Source: Branchiostoma floridae (lineage: Eukaryota; Chordata; Leptocardii; Amphioxiformes; Branchiostomatidae). From it: DNA of 64,000 bases. The translations under genes and the position numbers were made by a program. Below the pieces are notes generated by a model that saw nothing but the letters and a program-made list of their open reading frames with translations, did not search any database and had not been told where the DNA came from. This document shows, piece after piece, positions 37,801-45,693 of the stretch. The DNA is taken from positions 25,973,003 through 26,037,002 of the forward strand of contig NC_049983.1 in assembly GCF_000003815.2 (NCBI RefSeq). The letters run 5' to 3'. The number at the start of each line of letters is the position of its first letter. Position 1 is the stretch's first letter.

Positions 37801-40213
37801 GCGCAGAAAGTGCCCGGTGCCTACCCTTAGCCTGTTTCTTTTAGATAATTTTTTTCCCTGGGCAAATTTCGATCACAAAGGTCTATATTTCTGCAAGAGT
37901 GACTGAAGCATGTATATTTTTAAAATCTTGCCAAAAATTGTGACCTTTGGCATGCTTTGACCTATGAGTGACCTTCATATTCATGACTGGCACATGGACT
38001 GATCCATTAGGGGAGGGGGTGCAATCCTGACATCATGACAATCATCTGGCTGTAGTTCGTTAAAATGCCGGAGTTGAACTCGGGCTTTTTGAACCAAAAC
38101 AAACCTAACAAATCCAGCTTTGCAGTGGGGGTAAAGACTTGAGGTTTGAAATGTAGGTAAATTTGTTTTTAAGTGATTGTTTGGCATGGCTTAACCATGT
38201 AGGGAATGGGCAATTCGATTTAGCAGCCCCTCCCCTGAAGTACTGGTAGGCTACAGGTAAAACAGGTGTTTCTCACCTGTCAGGTGTGACTCCCCTGGCC
38301 GCCATGGCCTGCCAAGTGACGGCACGCTTGTCCTTCACACCTGCGTAGCTGAAGTCGGAGGGGTGAGCAGAAACACACCTGGCGAGCCGCTGGATCACAT
38401 CAAGGGTCTCCAGGTTCCTCTTACACAGGGTGAAACCTGCAAGGTTGGATAAGGCACATTATTAACACAAACATTTCATGTAACTACTGTAGGTATGTAA
38501 CATCTGCAGAGGCACAGGTACAGGCAATGGCTACAGAGGTTTAGGTACAGGCCTGGGCCTGAACAACTTGACAAAGTAAACTGTGGTTTTCACTGAGGAC
38601 TGAGACAGAAATAAACAGTGAACAGAATGTTATTAAGCTGAGGCTTCAGGTATCTTTTGCAGAGAACCTGTGCTTTCTAAAGAATCTTGAAACAAGATGC
38701 TGCTGATTTCAGTGCTCATTTAAATGTTTTCATCAATCCTTTTCCAGTGCTAAAATTTTCATATTTGTCGTACATGTAGGAATCACATGCTTTTAGTAAC
38801 AGAATAAGACAGGATGTTTGAAGTTCCTTTTGGCATAAAATTCGAAAATCATATCCAGTTCCTTGAGTGACTGCTATTTGGCATATCCCTTTACTAGCTT
38901 ATCAAAAGACCTCCCGTACCTCTAGGAAAGAACTAGATTTTTCTCTCACCTGTATAGAACGTCACAGGTGTATCACCATCTCGACCCTTCCTCTTCCTCC
39001 CCTTATCCCTGAAACGTACAACAATGAAACTCCCCTCCCCCTCCTCTGCAAATGTCTTGGTCTCAAGGAAGGACCCATAATGCCTTGCCACAGCCCTGTG
39101 TAGCTCAGTCCTCCGCTCCTTGGAGCCACACTCCGGGAACCTGAACACCTCCGTGGAGTCTCTCTTGTTCACAAACCTCATAAAATTATCTACAACTCTT
39201 CTGTCTAGTAAGGAACAAAACACCCCGTAGGTGTCGTCCGGTACTACATAGAACTGGCAGTCTGTGGATGTAGTTTTTAGGTGTGGATATCTCGACTTTA
39301 TCTCTTGATGCAGGATCGACCGTTCAACCTTCGAGTCAAACCTACCCAACGATAGTTGCAAACTTGAGTCTTTACTGAGCTGCCCTCCTTTTTCAGACTT
39401 CAACACTTGGTTGGAGAAGTTCTTCAGCTGGTCAAGTCTGTCTTCTCCTAGAATTCTCTCCATTTCAGACGTTCCGGTTTCTTTAATTTCTGTCCTTCCT
39501 ACATTGTCTCCTTCCTGGCTATCTTGGTGGCTTTTCTCCATCCCACCTTCTATAGGAGTCAGACAGGTTTCTTCTGACTGCTGACTACGGCTACTGTCAT
39601 CCTGTTTGTGTCCACTGCACAGGGCTTGCACACCTGCCCCATCTTTGAGCACACTTCCTGTACTCTTCACTCCATCTGAATCCTCCTGTATCAAAATTTT
39701 TTCTTCAATTTTTGAATTTCCTGTCAGCTTTTCCTGATGTTCGTCAGTACGAGTACTGATTTGTTCAGAAACATGGCTTGTTTCTGACATCACATCTTCC
39801 TCATCAACTGTTCCAGAATCATCCTTCATCAACAACTTCTCTTTACCTTTTGCTTTCTTCTCTATATGGTCAGCACCTCTACCTGATGATGTACCAACCT
39901 CGTCTTTATCAGAGCTGAGACCTTGTGAAGTTGTTTCTGTGATTGCATGTTCTCCCTTCCGATCCAACACTGATGTTTTCTCTCTACGGAATTTTGCGGG
40001 ATCCCACCCCTCAGGAATCTCCTCCGGAGGACAGACCAGATTCCCGTCATTGTCGATCTCAATGACCTTGAAGTCTTCCGGGAAGACTTTGATGTTCCCG
40101 CGGAACGGCAGGTGAGAGGAGAGATGACAGGTGATGCCACACTCCCCGTGGAGCCTGTGTTCCTCTGCACTGCTGAAGTCCTGGTCATCTGTACTGGGCT
40201 CTGTGTCCTCCAT
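16347..40213 (-). CDS. PUS7L: PUS7L, pseudouridylate synthase 7-like (complete, 7 exons)
   Basis: Exons are 38950-40213, 38277-38436, 32419-32620, 22249-22350, 20648-20741, 19444-19694 and 16347-16862. All have GT/AG junctions with compatible phases; the sum is 2589 nt, 862 residues plus TGA. This family isomerises uridine to pseudouridine in RNA, including tRNA and mRNA. Evidence: FSYAGVKDKRAVTWQ in exon 2 is the TruD/PUS7 motif with the catalytic Asp. FINYFGLQRFG in exon 4 is the next TruD motif. The TruD core continues with LFVHSYCSLVWNRMVSHRI, HDVVLPLLGNSIQYP, LKLNIPGDYR and the C-terminal CYATMFLREVM. IKVFPEDFKVIEIDNDGNLV at the N terminus and the KLNIPG block match PUS7L better than PUS7. 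Human PUS7L, from memory, is about 700 residues; the excess is an acidic, Ser/Thr/Glu-rich insert in exon 1. Four of its donors are duplicated in their introns. Confidence 0.93.
17501..17690 (+). mobile_element. partial copy of the TAGGGGT hAT-like MITE
   Basis: Begins TAGGGGTACCAGTACAGAAA and shares the ACCTGGACCTAATTG block with the element at 1968-2397. The right end is missing or diverged. Confidence 0.5.
18105..18255 (-). mobile_element. tRNA-derived SINE fragment
   Basis: On the minus strand, a tRNA-like head (GTGGCATACGTGG) is followed by the B-box-like GGTTCAATGTTC and the GAAAGGCACTTTACACAACT body block. It lies in PUS7L intron 6. A 166-codon frame across it is spurious. Confidence 0.6.
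19297..19443 (-). repeat. donor-derived tandem repeat after PUS7L exon 6
   Basis: There are about 65-bp units. The sequence AAGGTAAAGTCTTAAGAAC at the real splice site recurs as AAAGTAAAGTCTCAAGAA (about 19369-19386) and AAGGTAAAGTCTCAAGAAC (about 19299-19316). Each unit also has a TTGAGAAAAGGT block. Confidence 0.75.
19444..19694 (-). CDS. PUS7L: PUS7L exon 6, TruD core
   Basis: Encodes TLSRMPAHKTRECLLLKALH, then FLNVPHAMRALFVHSYCSLV and a WNRMVSHRI segment, the most conserved PUS7-family helix. It enters in phase 1 and leaves in phase 0 at AAG|GTAAAG. Confidence 0.93.
20248..20657 (-). repeat. 52-bp minisatellite built on PUS7L exon 5 donor
   Basis: GTACCTGGGATGTC (plus strand) starts at 20281, 20333, 20385, 20437, 20489, 20541, 20593 and 20644. 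The last is the real exon-intron boundary. Each unit repeats ten exon bases (GACATCCCAG) plus the GTAC donor, giving seven decoy donors. Units are nearly identical, so the expansion is recent. Reading from the real donor into the first unit meets an in-frame TAG. Confidence 0.9.
20648..20741 (-). CDS. PUS7L: PUS7L exon 5
   Basis: Encodes SAAVRCLLHPDPADDPVNAA followed by KAYYMRTGDIP, matching the DDPVNxAKxYF block of PUS7L. The donor CATCCCAG|GTAC is the repeated core of the 52-bp minisatellite that follows. Confidence 0.9.
22077..22248 (-). repeat. 172-bp tandem duplication of PUS7L exon 4 end
   Basis: The last 46 nt of exon 4, its donor and adjoining intron are repeated at 22077-22122 and 21965-22076 with a few changes. 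The decoy keeps ATG|GTGAGTGATG. Confidence 0.8.
22249..22350 (-). CDS. PUS7L: PUS7L exon 4, NYFGxQRFG motif
   Basis: This 102-nt phase 0-0 exon begins ETGFINYFGLQRFGSADS. NYFGxQRFG is a TruD-family signature in the active-site region. The last 46 nt and donor are duplicated 172 bp downstream (22077-22122). Confidence 0.92.
22401..22599. mobile_element. 199-bp MITE, TACTGTAAATGCA ends
   Basis: The left end is TACTGTAAATGCA and the right end its exact complement TGCATTTACAGTA. The interior has repeated TTTAAGTTCGCGGT blocks. A second copy lies at 34756-34960. Both are in PUS7L introns. Confidence 0.7.
23549..23690 (+). repeat. (GAGT)n microsatellite
   Basis: About 50 bp of pure GAGT repeats from 23549 decay into imperfect repeats to about 23690, within PUS7L intron 3. 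Confidence 0.95.
24656..25007. mobile_element. 352-bp hAT MITE with 8-bp target duplication
   Basis: The inverted ends CAGGGCTCTAGCCAG and CTGGCTAGAGCCCTG are flanked by a perfect GAGTTGAC duplication (24648-24655, 25008-25015). An 8-bp duplication and CAGGG ends are classic hAT marks. No transposase. Confidence 0.85.
26851..27211. mobile_element. 361-bp MITE, PIF/Harbinger-like
   Basis: Long inverted ends begin GGCCACACCGATTTAATTTC on the left, with the matching complement on the right, for about 40 bp. TAA flanks both sides (26848-26850, 27212-27214). A 3-bp TWA duplication fits PIF/Harbinger. An A22 run lies inside at 26905-26926. Confidence 0.75.
28333..28500. mobile_element. fragment of the AATCTCC element with SINE-like body
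   Basis: Starts AATCTCCAAGCAGATC like the element at 11763. A degenerate CTCTACTCTTCTTGATAAG block follows that also occurs at 35346 and 37440. The right end is not found. Confidence 0.45.
29743..30130. mobile_element. 388-bp hAT-like MITE
   Basis: The ends CAGGGTTCTCCCCAGA and TCTGGGGAGAACCCTG are perfect inverted repeats. CTAATAC occurs on both outer sides; the duplication reads as 7-9 bp depending on the boundary chosen, which fits hAT. Confidence 0.8.
32419..32620 (-). CDS. PUS7L: PUS7L exon 3
   Basis: Encodes a stretch starting SLRSASAHPSLRDVQMEKF and containing LHLGNLAGNVFKVLLRD, the LGxLxGNxF block of this family. The acceptor is CCCCCCAG and the donor is AAG|GTACTT. A fragment matching its 32560-32595 interior recurs in the upstream intron at 32696-32730. 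Confidence 0.88.
32640..32695 (+). repeat. (AATC)n-like simple repeat
   Basis: CAATCAATCAATCAAT runs lie between PUS7L exon 3 and the copied exon-3 fragment at 32696-32730. Confidence 0.85.
33120..35090 (+). repeat. degenerate ~150-200 bp satellite in PUS7L intron 2
   Basis: Eight or so units share GACAGACTGTTGTATTTT, CTCCTTTTCCTGACCATGAA, GTCTGTCAACTATTTCTT and AAAAAGCATGAAGTGTGAC. Starts lie near 33140, 33450, 33630, 33790, 33930, 34090, 34230 and 34400. A last diverged unit sits at 34975-35080 after a MITE insertion. Many short open frames here are repeat artefacts. Confidence 0.7.
34756..34960. mobile_element. second copy of the TACTGTAAATG MITE
   Basis: The left end is TACTGTAAATGTATTTAAG, with an interior of TTAATTTCGCGGTAGCGGG like the copy at 22401. 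The right inverted end is diverged. It interrupts the satellite array. Confidence 0.65.
35275..35420 (-). mobile_element. SINE body fragment
   Basis: Shares GACCTCAATACGACAGTAAT and CCCTACTCTTTTTCGATAAG with 37365-37510. It resembles the reverse of the GTTAAAGAACCCC region of the SINE at 58750. Confidence 0.45.
36690..37035 (+). repeat. ~170-bp tandem duplication
   Basis: Units share CCAGAGGTCAAGTT, TTCTGACCTTGGCAATTC, AATTAAGAAGTCTGG and TTTCTGTCCCAACAACACC. Two full units and a degraded third are present. Confidence 0.75.
37290..37520 (-). mobile_element. SINE body fragment
   Basis: This is the same family as 35275-35420, with an added left part GGTGGCCACCATCATCTTGC. It lies just left of the copied exon-2 ends. 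Confidence 0.45.
37537..37725 (-). repeat. two copies of the PUS7L exon 2 end and donor
   Basis: CAGGTGTTTCTCACYTGTCA followed by GGTGTGA and GGCCTGCCAGCAATATTCC occurs at about 37526-37580 and 37671-37730. It matches the exon 2 end at 38265-38320. The decoy donors GACAG|GTGAGA (37685) and GACAA|GTGAGA (37537) are kept. Confidence 0.8.
38277..38436 (-). CDS. PUS7L: PUS7L exon 2, catalytic motif
   Basis: Begins GFTLCKRNLETLDVIQRLAR and carries AGVKDKRAVT with the catalytic Asp of the TruD family. It ends in phase 2 at GACAG|GTGAGA. About 45 nt of its 3' end plus the donor are copied twice in the intron (37537-37580 and 37685-37725). Confidence 0.92.
38950..40213 (-). CDS. PUS7L: PUS7L exon 1
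   Basis: The ATG at 40213 (MEDTEPSTDDQDF) precedes the conserved N-terminal block within 40 codons. Residues of about 95-290 form a low-complexity acidic region that looks disordered. A conserved block then reads YPHLKTTSTDCQFYVVPDD, MRFVNKRDS and RFRDKGRKRKGRDGD, the last possibly nuclear-targeting. The exon ends TFYT in phase 1 at CAG|GTGAGA. Confidence 0.9.
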
Positions 40214-43200
40214 GTTGGGTTCTCGTACTTTGGAGAGTCATACAGAATAAAGGTGGATGGATTTGGGAGCACTGCAAAACAGAGAAGGAATATCCAAAAC
40301 CGTAAATTCCAGTTCAATGTATTGTGTTTGGCCTTTTCAAACACTTTAAAAGGTTAGTTGTTAGTACATGCTTACATGAGTCACATAGATCTTGTCTGGC
40401 TCCAAACTCATTATGCTTATTTAACAGCTAATTACACCAGTTGACCAGTCTAGATCATTTTCTCAGATCTAAAACTAGTTCTATAAGAGGTTACCCAGTA
40501 TTTTGTTCGAAGATTAACTGAAGATTTGGAGTAGATTTGCTGGCATTAATATTTGTGTTTTTTCACAACTGGAGTCTTCTGTTCTGATAGTTAAACCCGG
40601 TAGAGAAATGTTTTAATAAACTTCTTCAACACTTGTCTGTTTATATACTTTTCAGTTGATATGCATCATGTATAAGCGATTTTAGATGTCTCCACTTGCC
40701 ATGTACCACTGATTCTGTAGTAATTTGGTTTGCAATTCTGTTGTTTTTAAACTAACAAAAACCAAATGAAGCTCTTATCAAAGCCTAGCTACATCGTGAT
40801 TTTATCTGGGAATGGCTGGGTTGACTGAACACGACAGAAACACAAACATAGGCCCAGTCAGCTGGAGCCGTTCATAATAGGGTAGAACAAACTAACTATT
40901 ATAACAGTCTGTGCTGCAGGACAACTGAGATACATATAGGTATATAAGTAGTAGTACATGTGATATTCAAAACACGGGCTTATGTTTACAGAATACTTTT
41001 CAAGCTTATGGAAGAACAAAACACAATTTTATGAGCATACATGTAGGCCATATTTACATAAACAAAAAGACACAAACTTGAGTGAAAAGTTGCATTTTCC
41101 ACTGCAAATATATATTTCTTAAGAAGATGAGCAGTATTCAAAAGACTTTTTCTACCATACACCGTACTGAAAATCATTGAGGTGTGTCAAAGCAAACTAT
41201 GTAATGATAACAAGACTAAAACACAATTTCACACCAAAACAAAGCTGCACCAACATTACATCACACTCATGACTCCAGACTTCCGTTAGTTCCTGTGTTT
41301 ACTATTCAATGCAAACCAAAAAGTGGACGAGACAATTAAGTAAACCCACAAGAAAGTCAACTTTGGGTTATAACATTACATACATGTACGCTCATTATGA
41401 TTAATTGTCTTAGTCTGTTAGGGTTTACCCAGCCATTGACCTATCTTATATATAGATGTAACATTATTTATTTCAAAGCCCCATTTAAAACTGCCTAGTA
41501 AGGATGCTCCAACAGTACTTGGTGACAACGAGTTTGAAATAGGATATATTTGGAGGTTTGACTAACACCAAAATACTTACTGCAGTACCTGAATGAATAG
41601 AAAGATGTCCCTATTGACCCAAGTGCTACCATTTTCTTTCTTTACAGTTTGAAGTGAACAAACTTAATTGGCCAGAAATAGCATTGGATTTAGACTTTTT
41701 TTTTTGCTTTATTCTTCTCTAAGAAGCCTACGGAAGTGGTCAAAAGAGCAGATTAAAGCTAAAAAGGCTGGGGCCCAGGCTAGGCCAACACGTCTTTAAT
41801 AAATATGTTGAGCATGGAGTTTAGAAACCACCAGAGGAATGTCATGTGGATAGATTGGCATTTCCTAGACATCAAGGTAAGAACGTTACTTCATTTAGGG
41901 AGGTAAAGTCAGTGGCAGGAGAGGGATGAGCTCTGCCTCCCAAGACCAAGCCCTGGTACGGTATCTGTCTTTTTAGAGGAATGCCACAAAGCACTAAGGA
42001 TTTTGTAATGAAACTCACACACCCCCACCCCCTAAAACTCTTTCTCATCATCATCATCATCATGGGTACCCCCAGATGACCCTGCGAGGGGCAAAGTAGG
42101 GGGGGGAGTTGAGGTCCCGGGTTAGGGCGGGCAACCCTCCTGCCTGGCAAAGAAGCTCTCAATGGTGGGAGCATAAACTACCGCGCCAGGCAGGGAATTC
42201 CACTCCGGAATTGTTCTGGGAAAATATGAGTACTTGTATGAGTCTGTTCGTGCAAAGATTGGTTTGTACTTGTGTTGATGGCTACCCTGACTTCGCCCTT
42301 GGGTCAGAATCAGTGGACATTAAGGTCTACCAGGGCTTACTTTGGTTGCAGTGTTGTACATAGTGTTATCTAACAAAATCTACCTGTGTTAGAGTCGCTG
42401 TGGCTAACTGTAGAACTATAGAAATCGGTATAAAACCTACCAGTTATTCATGGATCCGCCATTAGGCTTAAAATTCACAGCTAGTAGCTTTGCTAACAAA
42501 CCTTGAAGTTGAACAAATTATTAACAAAAGAATGACAACTGTAACTCATATTGATGACAGTTGTTGTTGTTGTCCTTGTATAAGTCTATTATGTCGCTAG
42601 CATGGTCTCTTGGTTTTTAGATCCATATCACATGGGCTAGAAATAGAATGAAAACATACCGCCCGCGCCCCCCCTCCCCAAACAACATAATTAATCAGAA
42701 CAGCACGTTTTGCATGTAAATTCTGAAACCTTCGCAATAACCAACTACAGTCTCACTATTGCTTCACTATTGGTATTAGTTTCACATCGGAAATTAACGA
42801 CACGCTCAAGAAAGACGTAAATAATCAACAGGAACCAACCTTTTCAAAAGTTTTCGTCTGTCTTGAACTATGACCCCAGGGCTGTACCACTCAGTGTAAG
42901 GGGAAGTTAAGGCCACATGTCTCCCGTTCATTTGTTGCTGTGAGCTGCCACCTAGCGATTACAATTAGTAACGCAATAAAGCAAGGCCATGACAACTTCT
43001 GCCCATGGCAAATGGTGCCGATTTCATGCGTCTTATTCCCTGTGCTAAAGTTAAGGACTTTGTAACTGAATGAATGTACTTTAATCGTACGAGGTACGAG
43101 GCCATCTTGTCATAGAATGCTACTTTGGCAAAAAAAAAAATCATAAGCGTTGAGATCAAAGGGCTTTAATAAATTTTAGTGTTGGAGTACATGTCCCTTT

Positions 43201-43987
43201 TTAAGATAAATGCTTGATAATGCAAAGTACATCCTTGCCAAGATATTGTACACTTTGTATTCCTCGGTTGTGCCAACAATTGCTACTTAATAAACGGTTT
43301 GAAACAAGAAATTGGTGTGCTTGACATATGACATCTTCATTGATACAACAAAGTATAGTGACTTTCGTTAGATCTATCTACTACAACTAAACATACAATC
43401 AAACAAGTGTACAGAATTGAATTACCTACATACAACGTCCGTTACGTGTAAAATAGGCAACATGGCGAGTCTAACCAAGGACGCTATAGGTCTAACGTAT
43501 CAATTACACTATTGGTTCTGAGGTTCAAACGGTCTTTGATATATTTACATATATTTGTACACAGTAAGGGTTATCTCCTTCCAGAATATCGTTGAAGTTA
43601 ACTTTTGAACGCTTTATATCAGTTACACCATCTATAATCTTATTTGAAGAAAAAAAGAGCATTCCACACACTTCTACATCTACATCTAAATGGTACTGGG
43701 CGATGCCCCTCGCGGGACTTTGTGCCCAGGGGAGTGAGGTTGCCCTAGCAAACCGGTGGTGGTGAGACAAAATGGTGGAGTGAAAACACAAGTTCATTCG
43801 ACAAACAAAAACAAAAAGTGCTGTGCTGTACATGATATATTGCTAGGGCATGATTGGGTCTTACAGCTGGGCAGAGCTTCATGAAAAGGTCCCTTCTAAT
43901 AATTCTATACGTTTTATTACAGCCAAATTCTTTTCATAACTTTCAATTATCTCATAAGTTCATCAGTTTTGTACCAACTGTTCCACG
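40214..43987. other. intergenic region between gene A and PUS7L
   Basis: AT-rich and without recognised genes. It should contain the PUS7L promoter and gene A 3' sequence. A CAT trinucleotide run lies at 42043-42063. A GC-rich block at 42060-42360 with CAGGCAGGGAATTCCACTCC looks like a dispersed repeat of unknown class. Confidence 0.45.
43913..43918 (-). terminator. candidate gene A polyadenylation signal
   Basis: AATAAA on the minus strand lies 70 nt past the gene A stop. The matching position in gene B reads ATGAAA, so the signal is not conserved there. Confidence 0.5.
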
Positions 43988-45693
43988 TTATGTGGGCAGC
44001 ATTATTTCCGCCGCTTCCGGGTTCACCTCCTCCAGGACGGCGCTGAAGACATCACGTGCGTCTCCTCCTTTTGTACCCACTGTGTCCAGCAGTGCGCGTG
44101 CGCGTTCCTGGCTCGTAGACTTCGTCCTGATGATGTCACTTTCCTCTGTGCTGATGACGTCACGTGCCTGCAGGTGGTCCAGGAGCGGTTCCACGTGGCT
44201 TAGAGCCCGCACCAGCTCAGGGCGATGTCTGGTCAGTTGATCCTCCCTGTCTTGTGGCTCATCGGTCCGCTGGGTGGACATCATCGACGACATCAACAAG
44301 TCTGCTGCACGGGGCTCAACCTCCCTCAGGACTGACTGGAACACCTCAAGCGTGTCTTCTCCCTTCGTCCCCACGGTGTCCAGCAGCGCGCGTGCACGAT
44401 CCTGGGGCGTGTTGTTGGCCCTGATGACGTCACATTCCTCTATGGTGAGGATGTCACGTGCCAGCAGGTGGTCCAGGATTGGCTCCACGTGCCTCAGGGC
44501 CTGGACCAGCTCTGAGCGGTACCTGGTGAGCGGATCCTCCTCCTCTCTACACAGCAGGTCACTGACCTGTTCCGTGAACCCGAGGATGGGATGATGGACA
44601 GTACTGCTCTCTGTTGTTGCCTTGCTGATCTCCGCCTTGCTGTAGGAGTAGAATTCCTCCCTGTGTTCCTTCAGTGCACGAGCGCTGAGCACATTCTCTA
44701 CAGTACCTGTTCCTGGGCTGCACTCAAAGAGCACATCAGCGATGATGTTCTCCAGCTGCTGCAGCATCTTCCCACACTGCACCTTGTCACCCTGCGCACT
44801 CCGGACACAAATGTTGACTGCACGGCCGTCCGGAGAGAGTTTGATCAGACCTTCCACATCCCTGTCCGCACATTTGACACCATCTCTCCACAGCAGCGGG
44901 GGATTCTCCAGCTCCCTCATCAGGCGGGTCTGCACTCGGGGGAAGAACCCGGAGGAGAACATGTCGGTTGAGTCGGCACACTGGACTTGCTTCCCAAAGT
45001 AGACCACCTTTGGCTCTTGTGTGAGTTGCCACTTGTCAGACGGCATGGCTTGTGTCAGCAGCCCTGGGAAGATGAACTCTCGTCCGTTATTGGAGTGGCA
45101 GAGTTGGAACTCTTGCAGCAAGTCGATCACGAGATCCACGTCAGCAACGTCTTGGAAGACGCGCTGAATTTCTTCCCTGGTGACGTAGTCCCGACTTGTC
45201 CTGAGTCGGTGGGGAATGGGGAAGTTGTCCGGGGCCATGATTGGGCCGAAGACATCTGTGCCGAGCCAGTTGGGCTTCAGGACAAGGATAGGGTCAGAGG
45301 TGGCCGGGGTGATGAACAGAACCTGGGTTAGAAACAGACCACAACTGTACAGTCATACCGTTACTACACGGCATTGCCGTGCTAATATTGTTTAAATGGT
45401 TGGATACAGATTTTATACATTTATACAGGGAAGCTGTAGTTTCTCAAAATTGAGTTTAAAGAGGTCTGACTACTCTTCAGTAGATTAAGTAAGTATCGTA
45501 CCTCTCCTAAGTGGTGCAAGAACCTTGTGGATTTGTCTAAGAACTCCTCAGACAGATGCCTGTCAATTGCTTTCACTTCACTCACGTAGTCAGGCCACAT
45601 CATAACGGGGCATCTAGGGCTGATTTTACTCTTACACCACTGAGGCAGGCACTCCATGATCTTCGCGCACAGCTGGGGCATGTCGCGTTGATT
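43988..45693 (-). CDS. gene A COR domain and tandem CARDs
   Basis: Exon 45502-45693 (MPQLCAKIMECLPQWC) and the first half of 43988-45322 (ILVLKPNWLGTDVFGPIMAP, FIFPGLLTQAMPSDKW) form the COR domain. CARD1 (about 44288-44530) and CARD2 (about 44000-44236) each have the xxxDRARALLDTVGTKG-type core and a VExLLDHLxARDI-like helix. The two CARDs are close to each other, so they arose by internal duplication. Confidence 0.88.
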
